Shown here: positions 1 through 8,837 of the stretch, in pieces | Layout of the letters: each line of letters begins with the position of its first letter | Numbering within the stretch: the first letter of the stretch is position 1 | From: Nitrospirota bacterium | Lineage (GTDB): Bacteria; Nitrospirota; Nitrospiria; Nitrospirales; Nitrospiraceae | Length of the DNA stretch: 37,404 nt | Assembly (NCBI GenBank): GCA_023248295.1 | Contig: JAHFEU010000004.1 | Coordinates: forward strand, 1 to 37,404 | Direction of reading: 5' to 3' | Position numbers and translations under genes: made by a program | The notes under the pieces: generated by a model | Told to the model about the DNA's origin: nothing | The model's database searches: none | The model's input: the letters and a program-made list of their open reading frames with translations, nothing else

Positions 1-195
1 GATATTGGGGGCATCAGTGGATTGACCGACGCAGCCCATGATCACTTCATCAACGAGAGCCGGATCCAGTTTGGTCCGGGCCAGCACCTCGCGCACCACC
101 AGCTCTCCGAGCTTCTGCGCCGAGAGATCCTTGAGTGCGCCCCCGAAGTTTCCGATCGGGGTCCGCGCCCCTGCCACGATCACCACATCCTTCAT
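1..195 (-). CDS. Acetyl-CoA acetyltransferase (thiolase), N-terminal fragment running off the left edge of the window
   Basis: Reverse-strand translation from ATG at 195..193: MKDVVIVAGARTPIGNFGGALKDLSAQKLGELVVREVLARTKLDPALVDEVIMGCVGQ..., typical thiolase N-terminus. Confidence 0.9.
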   Translation of the reverse strand, partial: MKDVVIVAGARTPIGNFGGALKDLSAQKLGELVVREVLARTKLDPALVDEVIMGCVGQSTDAPNI

Positions 196-229
196 CGCTC
201 AACTCCTTATTGTCATCGTAACATGCCGA

Positions 230-1912
230 TCAGCCGACACCGACCTTCGGTGCGGCTTCTTCCCGCAGCACACGCCGCAACGCCTTCCCGACGAAGGTGC
301 GGGGCAGTTCCTGCCGAAATTCCACCGCGGTGGGAACCTTGAACTTCGCCAGGCCCTGCCGACAATACCCGATCAGCTCTTGCTCACTGAGACGGTGGCC
401 CTCCGCGAGCACCACGTAGGCCTTCACCGCCTCACCGAGCAGAGGATCCGGCACACCGACCACCACGGCATCCTGCACCGCAGGGTGGCCACAGAGCACA
501 TCCTCCACTTCCCGAGGATAGATCGTCTCTCCCCGCGACTTGATCATGTCTTTCTTCCGGTCGACCAGGTAAAAAAACCCCCTGGCGTCCTCCCGGGCGA
601 TGTCGCCGGTGTAGAGCCACCCGTCGCGCAACACCGAGCGGGTCTCCACAGGCTTGTTCCAGTAGCCCTGCATCACTTGGGGTCCTCGGACGACCAGCTC
701 GCCCAGCTCTCCGGCCGGCACCGCCCGTTCGCCGGAGTCCAGATCCACGAGGCGGGCCTCGGTGTCCGGGAAGGGGACTCCGATCGACCCCTCAGGGTGT
801 TCCCCGAAGACCGGGTTGCAATGGGTCACCGGGCTGGCCTCCGTGAGACCATACCCTTCCGAAATCTCTACGCCGGTCAGGCGCCGGAACCGGTTCTGCA
901 CCTCGGCCCGCAGCGGGCTGGCTCCGCTCAGGCAGACCCGCAGCGACCGGAGGTCATATTGCCCCGCCTGCGGAAACTCACTGACCTTCATGAACATGGC
1001 CGGGATGCCGGAGAAGATCGTCACCCGGTACTTTTGAATCGCCTCCAGGACCTCGGCAACCTGAAACCTGGGGAGCAGGATCAACGGACATCCGGCCAGC
1101 ACCGCCAGGTGCTGGCAAGTGCTGAGGCCATACGCATGGAAAAATGGGATGACTCCAAGAAAGACCTCGTGACCTTCCCGGAAATCCGGCACCCAGTATC
1201 GGCACTGGAAGGCATTGGCCACGAGGTTCCGGTGAGTAAGCATCACGCCCTTGGCTGTTCCGGTGGTGCCACCGGAGTACTGGAGCAACGCCAGGTCATC
1301 CGGCTTCGGCGACGGAAGCGGGGATGTGTCTCCATCGGCGCAGCCGTTCAGCAGGCCGAGAAAGTCATACATCGACGGGTGCTTCTCGATTCGAGGCCAG
1401 TGGCCGCTCATTCTGGCCTTGATGGGATAGAGCAGGCGCCGCAGAGGGGGAAGAAAGTCTTGCACGCCGGTCAGGATGACCCGCTTCAAGGCTGTGCGCT
1501 CTCTGACCGGCTCGATGCGTGACTGGAATAGATCCAGCGCCACAATCGTTTCACTCCCGGAGTTGGTGAGCTGGGCCTCGATTTCCCGAGCCACGTACAG
1601 CGGATTGATCTGCACGACGACTGCTCCGGCCCGCAGGGCCCCGTAATAGGCGATCAACGCCTGCGGGAGATTGGGCAACATGATCGCCACACGATCCTGC
1701 GGACGGACCCCAAGGGAACGAAGTGAGATCGCAAAGCGGTTGGCTAAGTTGTCCAGGTCGTGGTAGGTCAGGCAGGCGCCGTAATACCGGAGCGCGGGGG
1801 CATTGGGAAATCGGATCACCGACCGGCGTAGCATGTCCGGCAGAGTCCAGTCCGGATGCGCCAGACTGAATGGGACGCCGGGATCGTACCGGCCATGCCA
1901 GGAACGGTGCAT
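230..1912 (-). CDS. AMP-binding long-chain fatty acid--CoA ligase family protein
   Basis: LLQYSGGTTGTAKGVMLTHRN P-loop, EGYGLTEASP, DGWLYTGDIA and DRKKDMIKSRGETIYPREVE motifs. Confidence 0.9.
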   Translation of the reverse strand: MHRSWHGRYDPGVPFSLAHPDWTLPDMLRRSVIRFPNAPALRYYGACLTYHDLDNLANRFAISLRSLGVRPQDRVAIMLPNLPQALIAYYGALRAGAVVVQINPLYVAREIEAQLTNSGSETIVALDLFQSRIEPVRERTALKRVILTGVQDFLPPLRRLLYPIKARMSGHWPRIEKHPSMYDFLGLLNGCADGDTSPLPSPKPDDLALLQYSGGTTGTAKGVMLTHRNLVANAFQCRYWVPDFREGHEVFLGVIPFFHAYGLSTCQHLAVLAGCPLILLPRFQVAEVLEAIQKYRVTIFSGIPAMFMKVSEFPQAGQYDLRSLRVCLSGASPLRAEVQNRFRRLTGVEISEGYGLTEASPVTHCNPVFGEHPEGSIGVPFPDTEARLVDLDSGERAVPAGELGELVVRGPQVMQGYWNKPVETRSVLRDGWLYTGDIAREDARGFFYLVDRKKDMIKSRGETIYPREVEDVLCGHPAVQDAVVVGVPDPLLGEAVKAYVVLAEGHRLSEQELIGYCRQGLAKFKVPTAVEFRQELPRTFVGKALRRVLREEAAPKVGVG

Positions 1913-1928
1913 CTAGCCTCTCGCTCGG

Positions 1929-2681
1929 TCATCCGCCACGCGATCGTGACACCCTTGAGGTGCGGGGCGCCGTCGCGATTGCGGCCTGCGACGAGCTGGC
2001 TCCTCTTTTGTCCAGGCCCATCCAGAATCCTTCCAGGTAATCCAAGACGGCCTTGACCCCGCGGCGGAAATCTTCCCGTTCAGCCGCAGACATCCCCTTG
2101 ACCCCATCCACCGCGGTGACGGCGTGCTCCATCGCCTCTTCATGCGTGGCTTCCAGCTCCCGATGGAAGGTGAAATAGGTGATGTCCAGGCCGGGATAGC
2201 GATGCGTCCGCAACTGCATGAGCCCCGGGATGAGATGATCCCACATCGTGATGGCCATGTTCTCGAGACCGAACGAGGCGCCGAGGGCCATCGCGTGATT
2301 TCCGCTGCTGTAAAGTTGTTCCATGCCATTGATGTAGGCCCGCGTGGAGGGCAGCATGGGCCGCGTCATGGCCTCGTGGACGTCGATTCCGACCGATCGC
2401 AGGAAGTCACGGTAGAGCAACTCATGGCGATTCTTGGTGCGCCCGTCGCCCAGCTCCGAGTAGAGCACCTTGGTGAGTTCGTCGGCCACGGCCTCGTCTT
2501 CCGTGTTGACGAGTTGCGCGACGAGGATCCTCGGGAAAAAGCGGGCAAAATTATAGAATTCGACGGCGAACTTGCGAAACTCCGCGTCAGTCAGCGCCCC
2601 GGTTTGAAAGCGATCGAGGTAAGGGTTGTTGATGGCCCCGTGCCGGAGGACAGAGTCACGCATCTCCTGATAAAACGACAT
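1929..2681 (-). CDS. Heme-oxygenase-like (TenA/PqqC/CADD fold) iron-containing redox enzyme family protein
   Basis: Likely start MSFYQEMRDS at 2681; helical protein with ELGDGRTKNRHELL, SFGLENMA and FHRELEATHEEAMEH (H-x3-E-x2-H) segments. Confidence 0.7.
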   Translation of the reverse strand: MSFYQEMRDSVLRHGAINNPYLDRFQTGALTDAEFRKFAVEFYNFARFFPRILVAQLVNTEDEAVADELTKVLYSELGDGRTKNRHELLYRDFLRSVGIDVHEAMTRPMLPSTRAYINGMEQLYSSGNHAMALGASFGLENMAITMWDHLIPGLMQLRTHRYPGLDITYFTFHRELEATHEEAMEHAVTAVDGVKGMSAAEREDFRRGVKAVLDYLEGFWMGLDKRGASSSQAAIATAPRTSRVSRSRGG

Positions 2682-2831
2682 CGCGCACCTCCTCGTCCCC
2701 CTGATAGACAGGATGGCTTCACGCTTGATGCCACCTGTCCCACGAATATGGTCAAATGATATAACTTTCTTATCAAATGTGCAAGAGATGATGGGTGTCG
2801 CAGCCACAAATACACGGTTTGTGGAATCAAA

Positions 2832-2923
2832 TGTAGCTACAACATATCATTAATGATTAAGATCTTTACTTTTTCTTTATAATATTAATGTTCTATTGTT
2901 TAATGCATTCAGTCTGTTATACT
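2832..2923 (+). promoter_or_regulatory. Divergent AT-rich regulatory region with two palindromes and candidate promoter TTGTTT(2896-2901)-16 bp-TATACT(2918-2923)
   Basis: TGTAGCTACA (2832-2841), ATCATTAATGAT (2846-2857) and extended -10 TGTTATACT between divergent genes. Confidence 0.4.
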
Positions 2924-3007
2924 GATGACATATTCGAGACCTGAAAGCCGGACTGTCGAACGGGTCGGACCGGGTGCCGCGAGACGGTACATGGAGGAGG
3001 AGACATC

Positions 3008-3589
3008 ATGAAAGGCTCGATGGGGATCGATCACATCACGCTGTGCGTCGAAAATCTCGAGGCGGCGGAATACCTGTTCACCAAGATCCTCGGGTTCGAG
3101 GTCATCTGGTCAGCCCGGGGCGTGGGGAGCGCCAAGTCGAGCATGGACACCATCGTGGTCCAGCGCGGCAATGCGAAGGTGGCCCTGATGCAAGGCAAGG
3201 ACAAGGCTGTGAAATCCCAGATCACCGAGTTCATCGAGAAGTACGGGCAGGGAGTCCAGCACGTGGCCATCGAAGTGGACGACATCGAGGCCGTTTCGCG
3301 CGAGTGGGAGGAGCGCGGCGTGAGGTTCAGTGGACCTCTTAAGGAGGGCCGGGACGGCTTCGGACCGCTTAAACAGCGCTTTACCTACCCGTTGTTCCCC
3401 GGGAGCGGCGTCTTTCTGGAACTCACGCAACGTCAGCATGGCAAAGAGAAGTCCAAGACGTTCGTGCGAGGGATCGTCGAGTCGCTCTACAAGGATATCG
3501 AGCGTGACCAGCTCGAAGGGGTGGAGCAGACGATCATCGACTTCGATGCAATGCCGGTGGAAGGTATACGGGGCAAGCGCTCTTCGTAA
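3008..3589 (+). CDS. Single-domain VOC/4-hydroxyphenylpyruvate dioxygenase-like protein
   Basis: IDHITLCV, GVQHVAIEVDDIEA, FGPLKQRFTYPLF, VFLELTQR, VESLYKDIERDQ; followed by homogentisate dioxygenase and FAH genes; GGAGG upstream. Confidence 0.75.
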   Translation: MKGSMGIDHITLCVENLEAAEYLFTKILGFEVIWSARGVGSAKSSMDTIVVQRGNAKVALMQGKDKAVKSQITEFIEKYGQGVQHVAIEVDDIEAVSREWEERGVRFSGPLKEGRDGFGPLKQRFTYPLFPGSGVFLELTQRQHGKEKSKTFVRGIVESLYKDIERDQLEGVEQTIIDFDAMPVEGIRGKRSS

Positions 3590-3738
3590 CACGATGGGGA
3601 ACGCGGGCCGATGAGTGATGACTAGTTCTTTTTCAGTTGCCAGTGCTGCAGGTTGAGTTAAAATGAACAACTCGAGCATGCAATTATCTGTACGGATTCG
3701 TCTGCTTTCTGCCTGTCGGACGAATGGGGAGGCCCGCG

Positions 3739-4848
3739 ATGTATCTGATGAAGAAAGGGACTGCTCCGAACCAGGCGCACGTCGGCATACCCGAAGGCCT
3801 GTACGAAGAAGAGCACGGCCGGCACGGGTTTAGCGGACCAGCCTCGCATCTGTACCGGCGTCATCCTCCGACCGGGTGGGTGCGCATCGACGGGCCGCTC
3901 CGGCCCCGTGCCTTTGCCTGCGCGGCCCTCCCCACCCCTGACCAGCGCTCGGCCGACGCCCGGCCTGTTGAGATTCTGCGCAGCCCGGATGTGCGGGTAT
4001 TCCTCTCTCGCCGGGCTGAAACCATGCCGCATTTCGTCCGGAATGCTGACGGCGACGAAGTGCAGTTCGTCCACGCCGGCCGAGGCCGGTTCGAGACGGA
4101 CTACGGGGTGCTGGCGTATGAGCCCGGCGACTATGTCGTGATCCCAAAGGGCACCACCTACCGGATCCTCGTGGACACGGGTCCGTCGCTGTTCCTGATC
4201 GTTGAAACGCCCACACCGGTTGAACTGCCGGATCGGGGTCTCTTGGGCCAGCATGCACTGTTTGACAAAGGCATCCTGACGGCGCCAGAGCCAGCGCCGG
4301 TCAGCGCAGAGCGGGACGAGCGGCGTGAATGGGAGGTTCGGATCAAGCGGGAGGGAGCCTACACACGGGTGTTTTATCCCTTCTACCCGATCGACGTGGC
4401 TGGCTGGAAGGGAGACCTGTGGGTCGCCAAGCTCAACGTGCGGGACTTCCGACCGGTGACCAGCGCTCGATATCACCTCCCTCCCAGCGTGCACGTGACG
4501 TTCCAGGCAGGGGGGGTCCTGATCTCCACCTTCGCTCCAAGACCGTTGGAGAGTGATCCTCAGTCGCTCCGGGTGCCGTTCTACCACCGGAACATGGACT
4601 ATGACGAAGTCCTCTTTTACCACGTGGGGGACTTCTTCAGCCGGGCTGGGATCCAGCCGGGCATGCTGACGCTGCATCCGCAGGGGATCCACCATGGCCC
4701 GCAGCCACAGGCCGTCGAGGCCAGCCGGTCCAAGACCCACACGGATGAAGTGGCGATCATGATCGAGTCGCGGCGGCCGCTCACAGTTCTGCCGGAACTG
4801 GAAACCGTCGAGGTCAAGGAATACGCCATGAGCTGGAGCAAACCATGA
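3739..4848 (+). CDS. hmgA: Homogentisate 1,2-dioxygenase family protein (cupin fold)
   Basis: MYLMKKGTAPNQAHVGIPEGLYEEEHGRHGFSGPASHLYRRHPPTGW, FYHRNMDYDEVLFYHVGDFFSR, TLHPQGIHHGPQP; ORF opens at 3724, ATG at 3739 preferred. Confidence 0.85.
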   Translation: MYLMKKGTAPNQAHVGIPEGLYEEEHGRHGFSGPASHLYRRHPPTGWVRIDGPLRPRAFACAALPTPDQRSADARPVEILRSPDVRVFLSRRAETMPHFVRNADGDEVQFVHAGRGRFETDYGVLAYEPGDYVVIPKGTTYRILVDTGPSLFLIVETPTPVELPDRGLLGQHALFDKGILTAPEPAPVSAERDERREWEVRIKREGAYTRVFYPFYPIDVAGWKGDLWVAKLNVRDFRPVTSARYHLPPSVHVTFQAGGVLISTFAPRPLESDPQSLRVPFYHRNMDYDEVLFYHVGDFFSRAGIQPGMLTLHPQGIHHGPQPQAVEASRSKTHTDEVAIMIESRRPLTVLPELETVEVKEYAMSWSKP

Positions 4849-5855
4849 AACTGGTCAGTTTTCGCGTTCAGACCCCTGTGGGGACTTTTGTCCGGGTAGG
4901 GGCTCTCCATGGGCAGACCATGATCGACCTCAATATGGCCTATGCGTGCCTGCTCGCTGAGCAGCGGGAGGCACAGCCCTACCGATTAGCGAACGCGGCC
5001 GTTCCGGCTGCCATGCTTGAGCTCTTGGAGGGTGGAACTTCAGGCATGGCCGCAGCTCGCCAGGCCTTCGACTATGCGGTCAAGCTAGGCAAGTCCGTGC
5101 GTGGGCCGGAAGGCGAGACTGTTGTGTATCCCTACGATTTCGCCCGGCCTCCTGAGGGCATCCGGGTGATCGCCCCGCTGCCGAACCCACCCTCGCTGCG
5201 CGACTTCCTCGCGTTCGAGGCCCACGTCGCCGCCACGTCGAAGAAGCGCGGACAGCCCATTCCGCCCGAGTGGTACAAAGCGCCGGTCTATTACAAAGGC
5301 AACCACCGCACGATCATCGGACCGGATGAGGCCTTGCCGTGGCCACTGGAGACCAAGAAGCTGGACTATGAGCTCGAGCTGGCCTGCGTCATCGGCCGCA
5401 AAGGTCAGGACATCTCCGAGCGCGATGCCCCGGACTATATCGCCGGCTATACGATCATGAATGACTTCAGCGCCAGGGATATCCAGTTCCAGGAAATGGC
5501 TTGCCGGCTCGGGCCTGCTAAGGGCAAGGATTTTGCCACGGCCATCGGCCCATGCCTTGTCACTCCGGATGAGATTCCCGATCTGAACGCCCTCACCATG
5601 ATTGCCAGGGTCAACGGCAAGGCCTGGTCCAAGGGGAGTTTTGGCACGATCCACTGGTCCTTCCCCCAGATGATTGCGCACGTGTCACGGGGCGAAGCCA
5701 TCTATCCCGGCGACCTGTTCGGCTCCGGGACGGTCGGCGGGGGGTGTGGGCTTGAGCTGGACCGGTACCTGAATCCAGGGGACGTGGTCGAGCTGGAGAT
5801 TCAGCCGATCGGGGTGTTGAGGAACCGCGTGGTCAACCAGGAGCCGAAGCCATGA
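4845..5855 (+). CDS. Fumarylacetoacetate hydrolase family protein
   Basis: LPNPPSLRDFLAFEAHV, YYKGNHRTIIGPDE, LDYELELACVIGRKG, NDFSARDIQ, GDLFGSGTVGGGCG; ATGA overlap with upstream gene. Confidence 0.9.
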   Translation: MKLVSFRVQTPVGTFVRVGALHGQTMIDLNMAYACLLAEQREAQPYRLANAAVPAAMLELLEGGTSGMAAARQAFDYAVKLGKSVRGPEGETVVYPYDFARPPEGIRVIAPLPNPPSLRDFLAFEAHVAATSKKRGQPIPPEWYKAPVYYKGNHRTIIGPDEALPWPLETKKLDYELELACVIGRKGQDISERDAPDYIAGYTIMNDFSARDIQFQEMACRLGPAKGKDFATAIGPCLVTPDEIPDLNALTMIARVNGKAWSKGSFGTIHWSFPQMIAHVSRGEAIYPGDLFGSGTVGGGCGLELDRYLNPGDVVELEIQPIGVLRNRVVNQEPKP

Positions 5856-6616
5856 GTGTGAACGTGAAGGTCGAGCGGGCAGAGCGCCTCGTGACGGATC
5901 TGCTAGAACGGCATCGCAGGCTCTACGACGGCCCCGACGTCGAATCGGAGCTGAAGAGCATCATCCGCGATTCCCCTCAATCGAAGCTGTCGGACTGGGA
6001 TGTCCACCGGATTCTCCGGACCTCCCGCTCGGTCTTCTTCGAGACCCACGTCGAGCTCGTGTCCGGTCACCACACCGCGACCTATCTCCGGTTCGAATCG
6101 ATCGCGCAGATCCCCCAGCTCATCAGGCTGATCGCGCGCGACATGGCCGATTGGATCCGCCAGACCTATCAGAAGGACCCCATCGTCGGCATCGTGGCCA
6201 CCGCTTCGGAGGCTCATCACCTGGCAGAAGGCGTCGCGGACCTGCTCCGTGACAATATGCGGCTGCGCGTGGTCTTGACCTCGTTCAATCGGGAGACCGG
6301 AAAGATCGGCACCGAGGTGGCCACCGGAGTCATCAGGTCCGGTGAACGGTTCGTCGTTCTGAACGATGTCACCACACGTGGGAACTGTGTCAGCAAACTG
6401 GGCCGGGTCGTCACCGACCACGGTGGCTTTCTGGCCGGCATGATGGTGTTTGCCCGCCGCGACAGCGGGCAATTTCCCTTGATGGACGAACTCACCGCAA
6501 AGTTTCCCTTCTATTACACGGCCGATCTCAACATGCCCCAGTGGGAGACCCAGAGCTGCCCGCTGTGCCGGGTGAAGAAGCCGTTGCTTTCGTGGAGGGA
6601 GTTGCCTGACTTTTAG
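5852..6616 (+). CDS. Orotate phosphoribosyltransferase-like protein with C-terminal CPLC motif
   Basis: PRTase-like FVVLNDVTTRGNCVSKLGRVV segment; ATGA overlap with FAH gene; C-terminal SCPLCRVKKP. Confidence 0.6.
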   Translation: MSVNVKVERAERLVTDLLERHRRLYDGPDVESELKSIIRDSPQSKLSDWDVHRILRTSRSVFFETHVELVSGHHTATYLRFESIAQIPQLIRLIARDMADWIRQTYQKDPIVGIVATASEAHHLAEGVADLLRDNMRLRVVLTSFNRETGKIGTEVATGVIRSGERFVVLNDVTTRGNCVSKLGRVVTDHGGFLAGMMVFARRDSGQFPLMDELTAKFPFYYTADLNMPQWETQSCPLCRVKKPLLSWRELPDF

Positions 6617-6667
6617 CGAGCGGCAAGCAGCGTCGTTGCGTCGGTTGTGTCGTTGCGTCCGTCGCGA

Positions 6668-6733
6668 CCCTTCGATCCAACTCAGGGTCGCCCTGAGCCG
6701 ACTCGGCCGAGCTCGTCGCGGGCTGTCGAAGGG
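6668..6733. repeat. Intergenic multi-stem palindromic element
   Basis: CCCTTCGA...TCGAAGGG outer stem (6668-6675/6726-6733), CTCAGGG-TCG-CCCTGAG inner stem (6681-6697), CTCGGCCGAG palindrome (6702-6711). Confidence 0.65.
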
Positions 6734-6805
6734 CGATAGACCCGCACACGCGATAGACGCTAATGACGCATTTGCTGCCAGCTGCTCGCTTCCCAGGAGG
6801 TCTCG

Positions 6806-7807
6806 ATGGAAGCTGCGGAAACGGTGAAAGACATTAAACGAGCCGACCTGCTGCAGATGTACTACTACCTCCGTCTCACTCGGGCCCTGGAGGACCGTGT
6901 GACAGCCCTGTACCGGCAGGGACGGATCATGGGCGGGGTCTATACCAGCAACGGAATGGAAGCGATCGCCGTGGGGTACGCCTCCGCCGTGGGTCGGAAC
7001 GATATCATTGCTCCGTACCACCGAGATATGGGCGCGTTCCTGATTCGCGGGATTACGCCCGGTGAGGTGATCGCCCAGTACCTCGGGAAACGCACCGGCC
7101 CGACCAAAGGGAAGGACGGCAACGTCCATATGGGTGACCTCAAGCGCGGCGTCATCGGGTTTGTCAGCCACCTGGCCGACAACTTACCGGTCGCCACCGG
7201 GGTAGCCCTGGCGTTCAAGATCCGTCGGGAGTCCCGGGTGGTGGTGACCAACACGGGCGACGGCGGAACCAGCCGTGGCGACTTTCACGAAGCGATGAAC
7301 TTCGCCGCGGTCCGCAAACTCCCCGTGGTGTTCTTCTGCAACAACAACCAGTACGCCTACTCGACTCCCCTCCACCTGCAGATGGCCATCCGCGACGTGG
7401 TGGACCGGGCCAAGGCCTATGGCATGCCGGGTGAGATCGTGGATGGCAACGATGTCGCGGCCGTGTACGTGGCCGCCCAGCGCGCGATCCGGCGGGCCCG
7501 GGCCGGGGACGGACCTACGTTCATTGAATGTAAGACGATGCGGATGCATGGCCACTCCGAACACGATTCGGCCAAGTACGTCCCCCGTGAGCTGCTGGAG
7601 GAGTGGAAAAAGAAGGATCCCATTCTCAAGGCGGAACAGATGCTGATCCAGTTGGGCTATGCCGACGCCGGCGTCTTTCATGAAGTCGAGGAACGCGTCA
7701 GGAAGGAGATCGAGGCCGGCGTGGAGTTCGCCGAGCAGAGTCCCATGCCCGAGGGGCCTGAAGCCTTGGAGGGCGTGTTTGCCAACGATGACGAGGTCAA
7801 GCCATGA
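6806..7807 (+). CDS. Thiamine pyrophosphate-dependent 2-oxoacid dehydrogenase E1 component alpha subunit (pyruvate or branched-chain type)
   Basis: GKDGNVHMGD, TNTGDGGTSRGDFHEAMNFAAV, MRMHGHSEHDSAKYVP. Confidence 0.9.
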   Translation: MEAAETVKDIKRADLLQMYYYLRLTRALEDRVTALYRQGRIMGGVYTSNGMEAIAVGYASAVGRNDIIAPYHRDMGAFLIRGITPGEVIAQYLGKRTGPTKGKDGNVHMGDLKRGVIGFVSHLADNLPVATGVALAFKIRRESRVVVTNTGDGGTSRGDFHEAMNFAAVRKLPVVFFCNNNQYAYSTPLHLQMAIRDVVDRAKAYGMPGEIVDGNDVAAVYVAAQRAIRRARAGDGPTFIECKTMRMHGHSEHDSAKYVPRELLEEWKKKDPILKAEQMLIQLGYADAGVFHEVEERVRKEIEAGVEFAEQSPMPEGPEALEGVFANDDEVKP

Positions 7808-8796
7808 CGACGGCCGCGCCTCCGCACGAAGTCACCTACCTCGAAGCGATATCGCAAGCCCTGGACGAGGAAATGAGCCGCGACGACTCCGTCTTCCTCA
7901 TGGGCGAGGATATCGGACCATACGGCGGAGCCTTCAGGATTACGGAGGGCTTTCAAAAGAAGTACGGCGAGTGGCGGGTGTTGGACACCCCGCTCGCTGA
8001 GTCAGGGATCGTCGGAGCCGCCATCGGGGCGGCCATGATGGGGATGCGGCCGGTCGTGGAGATGCAATTTGCCGATTTCATCTCGTGCGCGTTCGATCAG
8101 ATCACCGAAGTGGCAGCCAAGAACCATTACCGCTGGGGCGCGGCGGTGCCGATGGTGATTCGGGCTCCGTTCGGGGGTGGGGTCCACGGGGGACCGTTTC
8201 ATTCGGAGTGCCCGGAGGGCTGGTTCTTTCACTCGCCCGGGCTCAAGCTGGTCGCACCGTCGACCCCCTATGATGCGAAGGGTCTGCTGAAGGCTGCGAT
8301 CCGGGACAACAACCCGGTCATCTATTTCGAACACAAATTCCTGTACCGTCGGTTGAAGGCCGTCTTGCCGGCCGAGGACTACATCGTTCCGATTGGAAAG
8401 GCCGAGGTCAAACGCATCGGCAGAGACATCTCCGTCATCACCTATGGAGCCATGGTCCACCTCGCCCTGGAGGCGGCCGACTTGCTGGCCAAGGAAGGCA
8501 TAGAGCTGGAGGTGGTGGATCTTCGGACGCTGATCCCGCTGGACAAGCAGACCATCTTTGCGTCCGTGCGGAAGACCAGCAAGGCGATCATGCTGCATGA
8601 GGATAACAAGACCGGGGGGATTGGAGCCGAGATCGCGGCGCTCGTGGCCGAAGAATGTTTCGACTGCCTCGACGGGCCCATCCTCCGGATTGCGGCTCCC
8701 GACACGCCGGTCCCGTTCAGCACCACGCTGGAGGAGTTCTTCCTTCCCAAGGTGGGTGACGTGGTCGCTGCGGCCCGGAAATTGGCCGCCTACTAA
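7804..8796 (+). CDS. 2-oxoacid dehydrogenase E1 component beta subunit
   Basis: FLMGEDIGPYGGAFRITEGFQKKYG, DTPLAESGIVGAAIGAAMMGMRPVVEMQFADF, EDNKTGGIGAEIAA; ATGA overlap with E1 alpha. Confidence 0.92.
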   Translation: MTTAAPPHEVTYLEAISQALDEEMSRDDSVFLMGEDIGPYGGAFRITEGFQKKYGEWRVLDTPLAESGIVGAAIGAAMMGMRPVVEMQFADFISCAFDQITEVAAKNHYRWGAAVPMVIRAPFGGGVHGGPFHSECPEGWFFHSPGLKLVAPSTPYDAKGLLKAAIRDNNPVIYFEHKFLYRRLKAVLPAEDYIVPIGKAEVKRIGRDISVITYGAMVHLALEAADLLAKEGIELEVVDLRTLIPLDKQTIFASVRKTSKAIMLHEDNKTGGIGAEIAALVAEECFDCLDGPILRIAAPDTPVPFSTTLEEFFLPKVGDVVAAARKLAAY

Positions 8797-8809
8797 TGCA
8801 GACGTGACC

Positions 8810-8823
8810 CGTGACGCGTCACG
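8810..8823. repeat. CGTGACGCGTCACG palindrome of the intergenic GTGACGCGTCAC-type repeat family
   Basis: Perfect 14-bp palindrome between E1 beta and E2; related strings at 37171-37255. Confidence 0.7.
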
Positions 8824-8837
8824 CGTAACGCAGTCTT

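Noticed and set aside
38-1522. 494-aa plus-strand ORF
   Set aside because: Antisense to the well-supported acyl-CoA ligase; composition (His/Arg/Pro-rich, no family motif) is typical of shadow ORFs in GC-rich DNA.
3008-3589. Methylmalonyl-CoA epimerase assignment for the VOC protein
   Set aside because: Considered because of the mutase nearby, but the C-terminal LKQRFTYPLF/VFLELTQR/ESLYKDIERDQ pattern and hmgA/FAH neighbours favour an HPPD-like function; not fully excluded.
3658-4740. 360-aa minus-strand ORF
   Set aside because: Antisense shadow of the homogentisate dioxygenase gene; no recognisable motif.
5903-7171. 422-aa minus-strand ORF
   Set aside because: Spans antisense to two confident genes and their intergenic palindromic repeat; not a plausible protein.
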